DNA of 64,000 nt from Owenia fusiformis (lineage: Eukaryota; Annelida; Polychaeta; Sabellida; Oweniidae). The DNA is taken from the NCBI GenBank assembly GCA_903813345.2, contig CAIIXF020000009.1, positions 3,780,001-3,844,000 on the forward strand, given 5' to 3'. Each line of letters starts with the position of its first letter. Positions within the stretch are counted from its first letter, which is position 1. The position numbers were made by a program, and so were the translations under genes. The notes beneath the pieces were generated by a model. That model had not been told where the DNA came from and did not search any database. It saw only the letters and a program-made list of their open reading frames with translations. Positions 50,301-55,417 of this stretch are shown here, piece by piece.

Positions 50301-51197
50301 AATTCTTTACTTCAGCATGCACCCGGTGTACCAAAGATACTAGTGGGGAACAGACTTCATCTTGCTTACAAACGTCAAGTTGCGGAAACTTGTGCAGAAA
50401 CTTACGCTTTGAAGAATGATATGACGTTCTTTGAAGTTAGTCCATTATGTGACTTCAACGTTGTTGAATCATTCGCTGAGCTGTCGCGTGTGGCTCTGAA
50501 AAGGAATGGCATGAACAGATTGGGAGGTCATTGTAAAGGTTGGTTTAAGTCTCACATAGAACACTATGTGTGTATTTTTGTAATAAATCTAGTCACCTCG
50601 CCCACTTTCTCCCTTACTCTGGCCTGTGTGTGGAAGGGAAATGAGTGTGGATGTGTGTGGGGGGATGATAGACATAAATAAATAAAAAAGTGAGTTATTT
50701 TCTAGATACTTTAGGTAATTCCAATCAATAAATCAAAATACATAAAATTGGTGTATTTGTAAAAAACATGGAGAATTTGATACGCAGTCCATCAATTTTG
50801 TTATGTTTCATCATCAAAGTAAAAACTAGATTAATATGGCTGACTTTGAAGTTTTCCAGGATATTTTCTCAAGAACATAAATATCTGAACCCACCAAATA
50901 TGAATATACAATATTTAATAGCTATTCCAAGATTCAAAAAATGCTTTATTTTTAATTTCAGTGTTGGATCTGCAGGAACTTGCATGCCGGACTATCGTTT
51001 CACATACTACCATATATGGAATAGAACAGTTGCCTCTCCCTAATCCAATGAAATCTCACCTCAAGTCTTATGCTATGACAAACAAAACGCGGACTAGAAT
51101 GCAAAGTTTTGCCCACCGTGATAAACACAAAAAGAAAATAATGAACCCAACTGACTCCCCTCCGATGAATTGTAGAAAAAGCTGCTCTTTATCATAG
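20180..51197 (+). CDS. RAB40: RAB40 orthologue (Rab GTPase with SOCS box), six coding exons, 274 aa (complete)
   Basis: Rab40 proteins are atypical Rab GTPases whose SOCS box recruits Elongin B/C and Cullin-5, forming an E3 ubiquitin ligase that acts on membrane-associated targets. The exons are 20180-20345, 33906-33966, 46667-46727, 49308-49385, 50316-50538 and 50962-51197. They join in phase to 825 nt including TAG. Readable motifs: P-loop GDSDVGK (27-33), switch-I segment [27 protein letters not shown] (77-83), [26 protein letters not shown] (133-138), and a SOCS box with [13 protein letters not shown] and the Cul5-box LPLP. The C-terminal CSLS is a CAAX-type prenylation signal. The length fits human RAB40 proteins (about 280 aa). 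The introns total about 30 kb and are filled with mobile elements. The exon 5 donor is ambiguous by 12 nt. Confidence 0.94.
20380..20520 (+). repeat. CTCTTATACCATATACAATA tandem-type array, left block
   Basis: Irregular copies of a unit like CTCTTATACCATATACAATA, followed by a T-run, lie just inside RAB40 intron 1. The same unit in the same orientation resumes at 28014-28150, directly beside the right end of the TIR element at 21654-28013. Confidence 0.6.
20521..21647. other. RAB40 intron 1, no supported feature
   Basis: AT-rich intronic DNA. The only structure seen is a hairpin at about 20851-20884, CATGGGCTTTCA against TGAAAGCCCATG; the same phrase recurs near 46958 and 56714. No coding evidence. 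Confidence 0.5.
22307..22554 (+). pseudogene. C2H2-like zinc-finger ORF interrupted by Gypsy insertion
   Basis: The open frame contains one C2H2-type finger pattern, Cys-x2-Cys-x12-His-x3-His ([10 protein letters not shown] ... HFSQH). A possible splice acceptor (TTGTATTTCAG) lies just upstream at about 22351, so the true exon may start there. The Gypsy element inserted within the frame: the 5-base duplication GATAT lies at 22550-22554, and the frame continues after the 3' LTR for roughly twenty codons to a stop. I do not recognise the protein. It is probably a remnant of a gene carried by the surrounding TIR element. Confidence 0.5.
22555..22734 (+). repeat. 5' LTR of Gypsy element (180 bp)
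   Basis: It starts TGTTATGTATC and ends AACACAACA, and reads as the same sequence as 27051-27230. It contains AATAAA near its end. It is followed at once by TGGTGTCAGATGTGG, a primer-binding-site-like sequence resembling a leucine-tRNA-type 3' complement. The target duplication GATAT precedes it. Confidence 0.95.
22784..26692 (+). CDS. gag-pol: Gag-Pol polyprotein of Ty3/Gypsy element (1302 aa)
   Basis: The frame is single and uninterrupted, with no frameshift between Gag and Pol. Gag occupies about residues 1-250, with Cys/His knuckles at C206-C218 (Cys-x2-Cys-x3-His-x4-Cys) and C225-C238 (CX2CX4HX4C). The aspartic protease has DTGA at 327-330. The reverse transcriptase spans about 455-720, with [10 protein letters not shown] and VDDI at 606-609. 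RNase H has its first Asp in LNVDSSKDG and a later ETDHKPLE. Integrase has an HHCC zinc motif (H1006, H1009, C1039, C1042) and the D,D35E triad D1070, D1123, E1159. Oddity: residues 639-669 are duplicated in tandem as 670-699 (about 93 bp), just after the RT palm, which could impair the enzyme. There is no chromodomain. Long antisense frames over the gag part are shadows. Confidence 0.95.
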   Translation: MASGYSKIVKELDFYGPNLSEDWKRWRELIELMFDSPDATKWKEQEKAAQILLLIGEKGRDICRSWIATGVLSESQKKESKTLLDKFEEYCTPKKNRSIQRKMFYECYQSKDESIDEFVTKLRLIGRDCKFPDLDEMIADTILTHCHSTQVQEKLLRYEEDLTLDHALKIARLYEQSNVHKNSLNSRTESGHEEVSIVKKSQSQRCDNCGLIHRGGTCPAANEQCNGCLKFGHFKRCCRSGKSSEKDSRQRRQGKSGKRRNPRKVNQVEESVSSEDEVYLGSVTTEIPDTQTSKIAQIPAKTPDIPNSKSWIIQLKTGGHTLTAKVDTGAQANVISHALFKRLRHPPMKASTTRLFTYNRQPLDVMGECDMPCNFEGINYKVRFIVIKEKADTLISLQSAILLGLVSRSNISTVGSDSTLTTDQLVSNYSYIFEGLGCLPSKVHITLEENVTPVVHPPYKVAVHQRDKLKTELERMQKQGVIAKVDEPTDWVNNIVLVEKSDKSLRICLDPANLNKVIKREPYPTATTEEISTRLKGATRFTKLDATTSFWQLELDHESSLLTCFNTPFGRYRFTRLPYGLNISTEKFQMEVCKVLEGIDGVEVQVDDILISGKDEEQLKHRMEAVFQRASENNLKFNRKKCQFNVPSVTYEGHTWSRDGLSIPDDRINRKKCQFNVPSVTYVGHTWSRDGLSISDDRIKAIVEMKTPTDKQSLSRFLGMVNYVAKFVPRLSELNAPLRELLKEDIIFEWNKPQIEAYEQLKKLITTAPVLKFYDPNKPSVLNVDSSKDGLGAVLLQDDMPVCYASKSLTSAQQNYSQIEKEMTSICFGATKFHQYLYGKPFVVETDHKPLEVIAKKALNKAPARLQRMLLQMQKYDVTIKWKPGKDMVISDTLSRACVDSDTESSKIIASIMNDIDQQADGLLQALPMSKPKQQEYRNATSNDPVLQRIMEYCRIGWPEKTDVHESVMPYYTFHDELSTVDGLVFKGLKLVIPTSMRDEVKSLIHENHMGIVKTKSIARETLFWPNMNSQIEDMIKNCDICKTHRNANQREPMLPHKVPIRPWEKIGVDLFSHNNKDYLIGVDYYSKYPELYSLTSTKAKPIINCLKASFSRNGIPQTVFSDNGPPFQSSEYVKFSEDYNFDIATSSPNLANSNGQIERTIQTVKNIIRKSDDIFTAMLNLRNTPIDAKINKSPAELLMGRKLRSKIPTSGVLLNPQSPDPNVRTKLQQKKQMEKRKYDLRARPLAPLQPNTPVKVREKRNNKYIWRNATVTEKLDSPRSYLVETPDGGQFRRNRRHLIPA
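24696..24881 (+). repeat. In-frame 93 bp tandem duplication within the RT domain
   Basis: The segment beginning AACAGGAAGAAATGCCAGTT appears twice in direct succession, at about 24696 and 24789, each copy about 93 bp. The copies differ at only a few bases (Glu/Val and Pro/Ser in the product). The reading frame is kept. The duplicated part includes KKCQFN and GHTWSRDG, which normally occur once after the YVDD-type motif. Confidence 0.9.
27051..27230 (+). repeat. 3' LTR of Gypsy element (180 bp)
   Basis: It reads as the same sequence as the 5' LTR at 22555-22734. It is preceded by a polypurine tract and followed by the second copy of the GATAT duplication (27231-27235). Confidence 0.95.
28014..28150 (+). 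repeat. CTCTTATACCATATACAATA tandem-type array, right block
   Basis: Five or so irregular copies of CTCTTATACCATATAC plus an AT-run follow the right end of the TIR element. They end in a C-run (28147-28157). The unit and orientation are the same as the block at 20380-20520. Confidence 0.65.
28546..29304. mobile_element. TTAA-flanked near-perfect palindromic element (about 760 bp)
   Basis: The two halves are inverted copies meeting near 28925. The left end GGTGCTATGGAAGTTAACAG matches the complement of the right end CTGTTAACTTCCATGGCACC. TTAA lies at 28542-28545 and 29305-29308, a piggyBac/Kolobok-type target. Both halves contain the same open frame reading outward to inward ([20 protein letters not shown] at 28556 plus, and the mirror at about 29295 minus). 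That probably reflects only the sequence symmetry. Confidence 0.8.
29946..30933. mobile_element. Mariner-type element, decayed
   Basis: The ends CAGTGTGTCTCAAAAAAAAT and the inverted TTTTTTTTGAGACACTCTG are flanked by TA (29944-29945, 30934-30935). The TIRs extend roughly 200 bp inward with mismatches. A transposase remnant lies at 30190-30420. The 988 bp size and frame breaks show it is not autonomous. Confidence 0.8.
30190..30420 (+). pseudogene. Mariner transposase remnant
   Basis: The frame ends [20 protein letters not shown] then [16 protein letters not shown]. This resembles the stretch before and around the last catalytic Asp of mariner/IS630 transposases (WPPxSPDLTPxDF), with key positions altered and a stop immediately after. 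Only this fragment is recognisable. Confidence 0.7.
31012..31160. repeat. Short foldback (arms about 65 bp)
   Basis: TCATCACACGTTTCAGCTTA at the left matches, inverted, the right end CATGCTGAAACGTGTGATAA. The arms continue through ACAGGAAATATTCCACTCGG and the corresponding CGTGGAATATATCCTGTATC. No coding content. Confidence 0.65.
31161..32060. other. RAB40 intron 1, no supported feature
   Basis: AT-rich DNA with a short G-run at 31348-31357. I see no ORF or repeat that I can support. Confidence 0.5.
32063..33552. mobile_element. TA-flanked long-TIR element (about 1.5 kb)
   Basis: TACACTCCCCTCCATAAGTT at 32063 is matched, inverted, by AACTTATGGAGGGGAGTGTA ending at 33552. The TIRs run on for about 250 bp (for example TTGAACTACGTGTTAAAGC). 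TA flanks both ends. The middle carries three direct, imperfect repeats around ACAGATGCAAGAGCAGACTA (near 32661, 32785 and 33080). No transposase. Confidence 0.8.
33906..33966 (+). CDS. RAB40: RAB40 coding exon 2 (switch I)
   Basis: This 61 bp exon codes [19 protein letters not shown], with the split Gly before it and the split Trp after it. The acceptor is TTTATTTTAG and the donor CTCTG|GTAAGC. It is too short to stand out as an ORF but matches the Rab40 effector region closely. Confidence 0.93.
34008..34778. mobile_element. Probable TIR element in RAB40 intron 2
   Basis: CAGGGTGGCAGCTAAGG after TA at 34006-34007 is mirrored by CCTTAGCTGCCACACTG ending near 34778. The right flank lacks a clean TA and the inner arms diverge, so borders are approximate. 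It begins only about 40 bp after exon 2. Confidence 0.55.
34938..35372. repeat. Weak foldback
   Basis: ACTCAGATGCGAGTAGGTAG at the left corresponds to inverted CTACTCGCATCTAGT at 35357-35371. The inner sequence shows little further complementarity, so this may be a degraded MITE. Confidence 0.35.
35380..36960. other. RAB40 intron 2, no supported feature
   Basis: About 1.6 kb of AT-rich unique-looking intron. No coding, repeat or RNA feature could be supported. Confidence 0.5.
36985..37246. repeat. 64 bp minisatellite, left block
   Basis: Four copies of a roughly 64 bp unit contain CTTCTCTGAACCATGGGGTA and GTGTTCCTAGCATTGGAGCA. The block stops at the left end of the 7.2 kb element and resumes at 44431, so the element inserted into this array. 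Confidence 0.85.
37860..38595 (-). pseudogene. VNDxAER-family C-terminal coding fragment, left arm
   Basis: On the minus strand this arm codes, from about 38590 to the stop at 37860, LFYGPWFLQ and [11 protein letters not shown], a plausible intron (GT after CTTTGAG, then TATATTCTAG), [20 protein letters not shown] and [12 protein letters not shown] one-base difference from the right arm breaks the frame near 38185. After that come [39 protein letters not shown] and the end [11 protein letters not shown]. It appears to be the C-terminal half of a larger protein of unknown function, related to the one in the element at 51556-53242. I do not recognise a named family. Confidence 0.55.
38745..39478 (+). 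pseudogene. VNDxAER-family C-terminal coding fragment, right arm
   Basis: This is the mirror of the left-arm fragment. The frame at 38985-39395 reads through where the left arm is broken ([18 protein letters not shown] ... [14 protein letters not shown]). It then shifts after AERS, so the last part is out of frame, and a stop replaces the Gln-Glu junction near 38980. Neither arm alone is intact, and the damage sits at different places in the two arms. Confidence 0.55.
40864..41232 (+). pseudogene. Cys-rich ORF fragment in the 7.2 kb element
   Basis: The 122-codon frame has a Cys cluster at its start ([20 protein letters not shown], then NPKCPNLK). The remainder looks less protein-like. I do not recognise the family. 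It may be a decayed exon of the element's own gene. Confidence 0.35.
41298..41697. repeat. 400 bp foldback element
   Basis: The left arm CTTGTCGTTTCGGTAACAAA (41298 on) is matched by inverted TTTGTTACAACGTAAACAAG near 41697. The arms are about 90 bp with mismatches. A second inner pair (TTAATTCCTTACTTAAGTTA against TAACTTAAGTGAGGAATTAA) lies around 41418-41513. Confidence 0.65.
41837..42076 (+). pseudogene. Cys-rich C-terminal ORF fragment (CxC motif)
   Basis: The frame reads [22 protein letters not shown], then [19 protein letters not shown] and stops. A C-x-C-x3-C-x4-C-x-C pattern at a C-terminus is characteristic of DNA- or zinc-binding CxC-type tails. From memory, similar tails occur in uncharacterised invertebrate repeat-encoded proteins; I cannot name the family. 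It probably belongs to the 7.2 kb element. Confidence 0.45.
42169..42410. mobile_element. GGGCCC-rich MITE, copy 2
   Basis: It contains CTTGGGTGGGCCCAGAAA, GGCCTTAAGGCCCC, GTGGGCCTTTTTGGTCAT and ends in TTGTTGGTTCCCATATCCGC. The same phrases occur at both ends of 13471-15036 and, more diverged, at 55418-55653. Confidence 0.6.
42762..43316. mobile_element. Mariner-type MITE, degraded right end
   Basis: CAGGGCGAGGCAAAAAGGTA after TA (42760-42761) is matched inverted by TTGGTTGGGTTACCTTTTTT near 43291-43310. An inner pair, CACGATTTTATGGCCATTTT, is mirrored at about 43157-43180. The right terminus has diverged and lacks a clear TA. Confidence 0.6.
44431..44620. repeat. 64 bp minisatellite, right block
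   Basis: Three more diverged copies of the unit seen at 36985-37246 continue on the far side of the 7.2 kb element (CTTCTCTGAACC at 44487). Confidence 0.8.
44659..44950. mobile_element. TTAA-flanked MITE (piggyBac-like target)
   Basis: TTAA at 44655-44658 is followed by CCTCTTGACTACCC. The right end is GGGATTCAAGAGG before TTAA at 44951-44954. Inside, CCCAGAGTGACGAGAT occurs twice. There is no transposase. Confidence 0.7.
44955..46140. other. RAB40 intron 2, no supported feature
   Basis: AT-rich intron. No ORF, repeat or structured element could be supported. Confidence 0.5.
46150..46328. mobile_element. TA-flanked MITE, CAGTAAAACC family, copy 2
   Basis: CAGTAAAACCTGTCTAAGTG at the left and AGGTTTCACTG at the right are flanked by TA. 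The inner phrase AAGGTGTTCCACTTTACAGG matches the family member at 10703-10993. Confidence 0.75.
46667..46727 (+). CDS. RAB40: RAB40 coding exon 3 (DTSGQG)
   Basis: This 61 bp exon codes [20 protein letters not shown] after completing the Trp codon. The acceptor is TCTAATTTCAG and the donor CTCAG|GTAGGT. It holds the WDTSGQ segment that Rab40 has in place of the usual WDTAGQ. Confidence 0.94.
46728..47980. other. RAB40 intron 3, first part
   Basis: Intronic AT-rich sequence with no supported feature before the tandem array at 47982. Confidence 0.5.
47982..48198 (+). repeat. 69 bp tandem copies of the RAB40 exon 4 splice-acceptor segment
   Basis: Copies begin GGACTGTATTCCTATTGAAG at 47982, 48051 and 48120. 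A fourth begins at 48191 and is cut by the element at 48199-49251. It resumes at 49252 and ends at the genuine acceptor (CATTTTAG, 49307) of exon 4. Each upstream copy ends in the same TTATTTTGCCATTTTAG, so the intron carries three decoy acceptors with AG at 48042-48043, 48111-48112 and 48182-48183. Confidence 0.9.
48199..49251. mobile_element. TA-flanked TIR element inside the acceptor repeat array
   Basis: CAGGGTGTTCCAAAAGTAAC at 48199 is mirrored by GTTACTTTTGGAACACCCTG ending at 49251. The TIRs are about 42 bp strong (through GGACTGGTGCTGGCATTTTG), with further weaker inverted similarity inward. TA duplicates at 48197-48198 and 49252-49253, and joining across it restores the tandem unit. 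The element is 1053 bp with no transposase ORF. Confidence 0.85.
49308..49385 (+). CDS. RAB40: RAB40 coding exon 4
   Basis: This 78 bp exon is exactly 26 codons and codes [20 protein letters not shown] then IKEIDQ. The acceptor CATTTTAG lies in the last copy of the 69 bp tandem unit. The donor is ATCAG|GTATAG. Confidence 0.94.
49503..50009. mobile_element. hAT-like MITE with 8 bp target duplication
   Basis: TAGGGGTCTCACGATT and inverted AATCGCGGGACCCCTA bound 507 bp. ATGTTGAA is duplicated at 49495-49502 and 50010-50017. The 8 bp duplication and the YAGGG-type end fit hAT. It lies in RAB40 intron 4 and has no coding content. Confidence 0.8.
50141..50192. repeat. Hairpin in RAB40 intron 4
   Basis: GCTAAACTCTTGA is followed, after about 18 bases, by TCAAGAGTTTAGC, a perfect 13 bp stem. 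No known structural RNA is recognised. Confidence 0.45.
50316..50538 (+). CDS. RAB40: RAB40 coding exon 5
   Basis: It codes [20 protein letters not shown], then [19 protein letters not shown] and [14 protein letters not shown]. It holds the base-recognition region in its Rab40 form (GNRLHL in place of GNKxD). The acceptor is TTTACTTCAG. Two in-phase donors are possible: GGAG|GTCATT at 50526 and AAAG|GTTGGT at 50538. I prefer the latter because the resulting length matches human RAB40 exactly between GM and the SOCS box. Confidence 0.9.
50962..51197 (+). CDS. RAB40: RAB40 coding exon 6 (SOCS box and prenylation tail)
   Basis: The acceptor is TTTTTAATTTCAG. It codes [16 protein letters not shown] (BC-box-like), [19 protein letters not shown] (Cul5-box LPLP), a basic stretch [12 protein letters not shown], and ends SCSLS-stop. 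Cys271-Ser-Leu-Ser is a CAAX-type motif. Confidence 0.93.
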
Positions 51198-51245
51198 TTG
51201 TAGGCTTGACCTGACAAGAAATTTCACGTTGGTTCTAATGTTTAG

Positions 51246-51547
51246 GTGATATCCTGGTATCATATAGGTGATATCCTGGTGTCATATAGATGATATCCTT
51301 GTGTCATATAGGTGATATCCTGGTGTCATATAGTTGATATCCTGGTGTCATATATTTGATATCCTTGTGTCATATAGTTGATATCCTGGTGTCATATAGT
51401 TGATATACTGGTGTCATATAGGTTATATCCTGGTGTCATATAGGTGATATCCTGGTGTCATATATATGATATCCTGGTGTCATATATGTGATATCATGGT
51501 CTCGTATAGATGATATCCTGGTGTCATATAGGTGATATCCTGGTGTC
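51246..51547. repeat. 22 bp minisatellite GTGATATCCTGGTGTCATAT, left block
   Basis: About 14 copies of a 22 bp unit (GTGATATCCTGGTGTCATAT plus AG) begin about 50 bp after the RAB40 stop codon, so they may be in its 3' UTR. The array is broken by the palindromic element at 51556-53242. The repeat lacks spacers, so it is not CRISPR-like. Confidence 0.9.
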
Positions 51548-52007
51548 ATGTAGGTTAGGGTGGCTCAAAATAATTTTTTTTTGGAAATGTTATGCTCCCT
51601 ACATGAATCGAGTTGCATTTTGGGGTTAATATCACCTGTGATTTTTTTCAAATTTTTTAGTCAACTTTTAGGGGTCCCCCACAGCCTTTGAAGTTTGCCC
51701 ATAGGCTTAACATTAGTGGGCGTCGCCTAAAATTGTACTTTGTAGAAGTTTTCTTCTAGAGTGATTTATATATGTTGTTGAAGAAAAACAACATTGTATA
51801 TGATATGATTAGATGTTTAAATCATCATATTACTCTGTTTCATCATGTGAACTTATAAAAAAGGTTATACTTACAATATCCTACTAACAAAATATTAGGT
51901 ACATTCGACCAGTATAATTATTTGAACAAGTACAGTTTTAGGGAATCATGTCTCATATATGATTTGGTAAACTGTAAAAGATATATTCATTCTTGACATT
52001 TGATGTT

Positions 52008-52430
52008 TTAAACATGGTTCAGATCAGCTTTTCTTATATGTGACACTCTTCCTTTAAGATCTGAGAGTACAACACATACATTGTCACGATGCGCCGCGTC
52101 ACAGGTCATTTGAAATATTCCTGCAGATGATACCAGAACTTGAGACTGTGAAGAGGTGCTGTGGTTGTCAAGGGGGCACTTAGAAAATACCATCCATAGA
52201 GACAGACCACAAATCCCACAAGTTGTGTTATCCTCTGCAGTTGCTGTGGAGTAAGTTGGACAAATAAGTGGCTGAGCATGAATATCTTCAAGAGGTAGAG
52301 ACTCTTCCCCATGAACTTGGCATAGTGGTAGGCTCCAGGTTGGTCGCAGGTCTTCGCAGTGTAAGACAGAGCAAGAGAGGAGAAGCAGGAGCTTGCTACA
52401 GCACTGCTCAACATCCCACAGCCTGTACAA
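52008..52430 (-). pseudogene. VNDxAER-family related fragment, minus strand
   Basis: Read on the minus strand, one frame shows FVVCLYGWYFLSAPLTTTAP and HSLKFWYHLQEYF, similar in layout to LFYGPWFLQ ... [11 protein letters not shown] of the 37530-39808 element. Another frame ends AHRDNVCVVLSDLKGRVSHI and RKADLNHV. Frames are broken between the two parts. Confidence 0.5.
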
Positions 52431-52599
52431 TTTGCAACTGCAAACCGGGACAGCCTGAATTCAACTCAGTTGCTGCTCACTTAGGCAATGTTAAACCATC
52501 ACTAGCAATGTTTGTTATTGAGATCGAGATCTTGGCTCTTATTGTGACAATGTATGTGTTGTACGCTCATAGCAACTTATGTTCAAACCCAGAATTTCT

Positions 52600-52769
52600 G
52601 TCAAGACCTGCATTCTGTTAATGATCCAGCTGAACGAGCAGTGAAGCTGGTACAGGAATGCTCTCAAATGACCCGTGACGTGGCGCATCGTGACAATGTA
52701 TGTGTTGTATGCTCAGATCATAGAGGAAGAGTGTCACATATAAGAAAATCTGATCTGAACCATGTTTAA
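52600..52769 (+). pseudogene. VNDxAER-family C-terminal fragment, plus strand
   Basis: The frame reads DLHSVNDPAERAVKLVQECS, then AHRDNVCVVCSDHRGRVSHI and RKSDLNHV before the stop at 52767-52769. It corresponds to [15 protein letters not shown] and the end of the 37530-39808 element's protein. The last 30 or so residues are mirrored by the minus-strand copy that ends at 52008. Confidence 0.55.
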
Positions 52770-53250
52770 AACATTAAATGTCAAGAATGAATATACCTTT
52801 TACAGTTTAAACCATTATAATGACAATACCAAATCATATATGAGACATGATTCTCTAAAACCGTACTTGTTCAAATAATTATACTGGTCGAATGTACCTG
52901 ATATTTTGTAAATAGGATATTGTAAGTATAACCTTTTATATTTAGTTCACATGATGAAACAGAGTAATATGATGATTTAAACATCTAATCATATCATATA
53001 TAATGTTGTTTTTCTTCAAACAACATAAATAAATCACTCTAGAAGAAAACTTCTACAAAGTACGATTTTGGGCGACGCCCACTAATGTTAAGCCTATGGG
53101 CTAACTTCAAAGGCTGTGGGGGACCCCTAAAAGTTGACTAAAAAATTTGAAAAAAATCACAGGTGATATTTACCCCAAAATGCAACTCGATTCATGTAGG
53201 GAGCATAACATTTCCAAAAAAAAATTATTTTGAGCCACCCTAATGTAGGT

Positions 53251-53535
53251 GATATCCTGTTGTCATATAGGTGATATCCTGGTGTCATATGGATGATATC
53301 CTGGTGTCATATAGGTGATATCCTGGTGTCATGCAGGTGATACTCTAGTGTCATATAGGTGTTATCCTGGTGTCATTTAGGTGATATCCTTGTGTCATAT
53401 AGGTGATATCCTGGTGTCATATAAATGATATCCTGATGTCATATAGATGATATCCTGGTGTCATATAGGTGATATCCTGGTGTCATATAGGTGATATCCT
53501 GATGTCATTTGGGTGATATCTTGGTGACAGGCAGG
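53251..53535. repeat. 22 bp minisatellite, right block
   Basis: About 12 further copies of the GTGATATCCTGGTGTCATAT unit continue after the palindromic element, with more variation towards 53530. Confidence 0.9.
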
Positions 53536-53539
53536 TTTA

Positions 53540-55410
53540 ATTCTGGTATTATTCAAGCGTTTATCTGATCTTATACTAGAATTTAGAGATGTGAATTTAT
53601 AAGCAATATTGAAAATCAGACCAATTTAAATGGCTTGTTAGGGATGAATAACAAAATTATATCCTATATTTATATTTGTAACAGCATTGGTACAGGAGGT
53701 CTATAAGTCTCATGTATATAATAAACTGAGTGATTCACACAGACACAATACACATTAAATGTGTGAAAAACAGAATGTGCACAAGACACAGAATCAGCAC
53801 AAGATATGTGCAGTTGCGCACATTTGCAATAAATATATGTGCACACGGGAATGTGAAGTTCATTGAGGAATTTGTACTAAAACAGGAGATGTGCACAAAA
53901 TTATGTACTTTGCAAAAGCAATTGGTGTGTACAAAACAGAAAACATGGCAAATATGTAAAAAGACATTGCACAAAGATGTAAAAAATCGCACTTTCAAAA
54001 ACATGGAATTGGAACACAGCTGGAAAAGTTTTGATTTGCCAAACAGAACTTCGGATTTGAGTGGTGTTATAAAGCTATTCCTAGAGTGCACCGATTTACA
54101 TTGAAGTACTTGTATATGGGGCCTGGTTGAATATCAATTTGTCATTATTTTTGAAGGCAATAAGATTTAATTCAATTATAGCTTTGATGTTTGATTTGGT
54201 AAGGTGTAGCCAACATGAGGGAGGGTGTCTGAGTCTAATGCTTTCTTTTATTGGTTTTGCTATGAAATATTGACATTTTGAGCCAGTCCATAAGTATGAT
54301 AATTTGGACAAATCATGAAACATTGACATTTTGAGCCAGTCCCAACCCAAAGATATCAGGTTCTTAAATTCATTACTCTAGAGACAAATTTTATCATTTT
54401 AAATATCCAATTCAAAATTTATGCAATAGTTTTATGTTTTTCACTCATGATTTTCAGCAAATGTTATGATTGGTGATGGTGTATGTCTATTTAAACCTGT
54501 CTTATCTGAGTGCCACTATCAACAGCCAAAAGTGTTCCAATTTTAAGTTTTTCCATCCTCCTAAGCAGGTGTCCAGAATCCGTACCTCCTTCTTCCTTCT
54601 TGGAAAAAGGAAGAATATATTCTTGATTTTGAAGACCTGCGTACGGAGGCTGAAGTTTTTCCAATTTCGAGGTTTCTTTAACATGGAAGTCAATATGATA
54701 TTAAAAAATTAAGCCGAGATAGTCAGATAGAGAGATTTTGCTGTAATTTTTTTTAATTAGAAAGACCATGGAAAAACATTTGGTTCAAGCACATGGAGTG
54801 GATTAAGCAGAACAGTGAACAATATATCAAAAAATTATCAAAATTTTAAGAAGTCAAATACGAATCTCATCCTTATCAACTTTTAGGTCACTCCAAGTAA
54901 ATAATACATTTAACATCCCTTTTAAAGGATAAACCTCAAAGATTGGTGAGAGGTGAAAAACTAATTATTTGAACAAAACACCTTTATCATTTTCTATGTG
55001 GGTATTTAATAGTACACATCATTCATAGGGGGTGTTAAACACATATTTAAGTTCCAATGGCCTTACAATTAATACAGTGTTCCTACCCCTTTGACTATTT
55101 ATTTGTTGTATAAACACTATTAAAATCAATCAGGAGCGGCTCAGTTACAATCAAATAATATGTTGGACAATTTGATTTAAAATTATGAATTTAAAATGTT
55201 CATGTTTGCTTTTAGATTCTTGAACATAAAAATGTAGTGTTGGATATTGTGTGAAACTAGTCAATTTTCCAGTACTTGGGGAAAATTAAATATTCAAAGA
55301 AAATAAGTAGAGTATAGACGTGTCATCCTCAAAGTACAGGCTTCCCAACCTACATGTTTCTTCCAGTTCTGTCAGATTTAGGGGACCTCTCTTGTGATGA
55401 CAACTGTTAC
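53540..55410. other. Downstream intergenic DNA, no supported gene
   Basis: A 124-codon open frame at 53730-54104 is Lys/Thr/Cys-rich and sits on TGTGCACA-type low-complexity sequence, so I do not call it a gene. At 54284-54342 a short direct repeat occurs (ACATTTTGAGCCAGTCC twice). The 54494-54715 segment resembles the CAGTAAAACC MITE family (AAACCTGTCTTATCTGAGTG) but its ends are unclear. Confidence 0.45.
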
Positions 55411-55417
55411 AGTATAC

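Larger units (their letters stand above)
51556..53242. mobile_element. 1.7 kb palindromic DNA element with mirrored gene ends and 8 bp target duplication
   Basis: TAGGGTGGCTCAAAATAATT and the inverted AATTATTTTGAGCCACCCTA bound the element. ATGTAGGT lies at both sides (51548-51555 and 53243-53250). This exact variant is not the usual array phrase ATATAGGT, which supports a real duplication. The arms, about 51556-52110 and 52670-53242, are inverted copies. Each contains the same C-terminal coding end. Target length and ends would suit hAT or another 8 bp superfamily. Confidence 0.85.

Noticed and set aside
51246-53535. CRISPR-like regular repeats
   Set aside because: Units are contiguous 22 bp copies without unique spacers, in a eukaryotic intergenic context: a minisatellite.
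53730-54104. 124-codon open frame downstream of RAB40, with an equally long frame on the other strand
   Set aside because: Composition is low-complexity (TGTGCACA-type phrases), no domain or splice context, and both strands are open, as expected from biased sequence.
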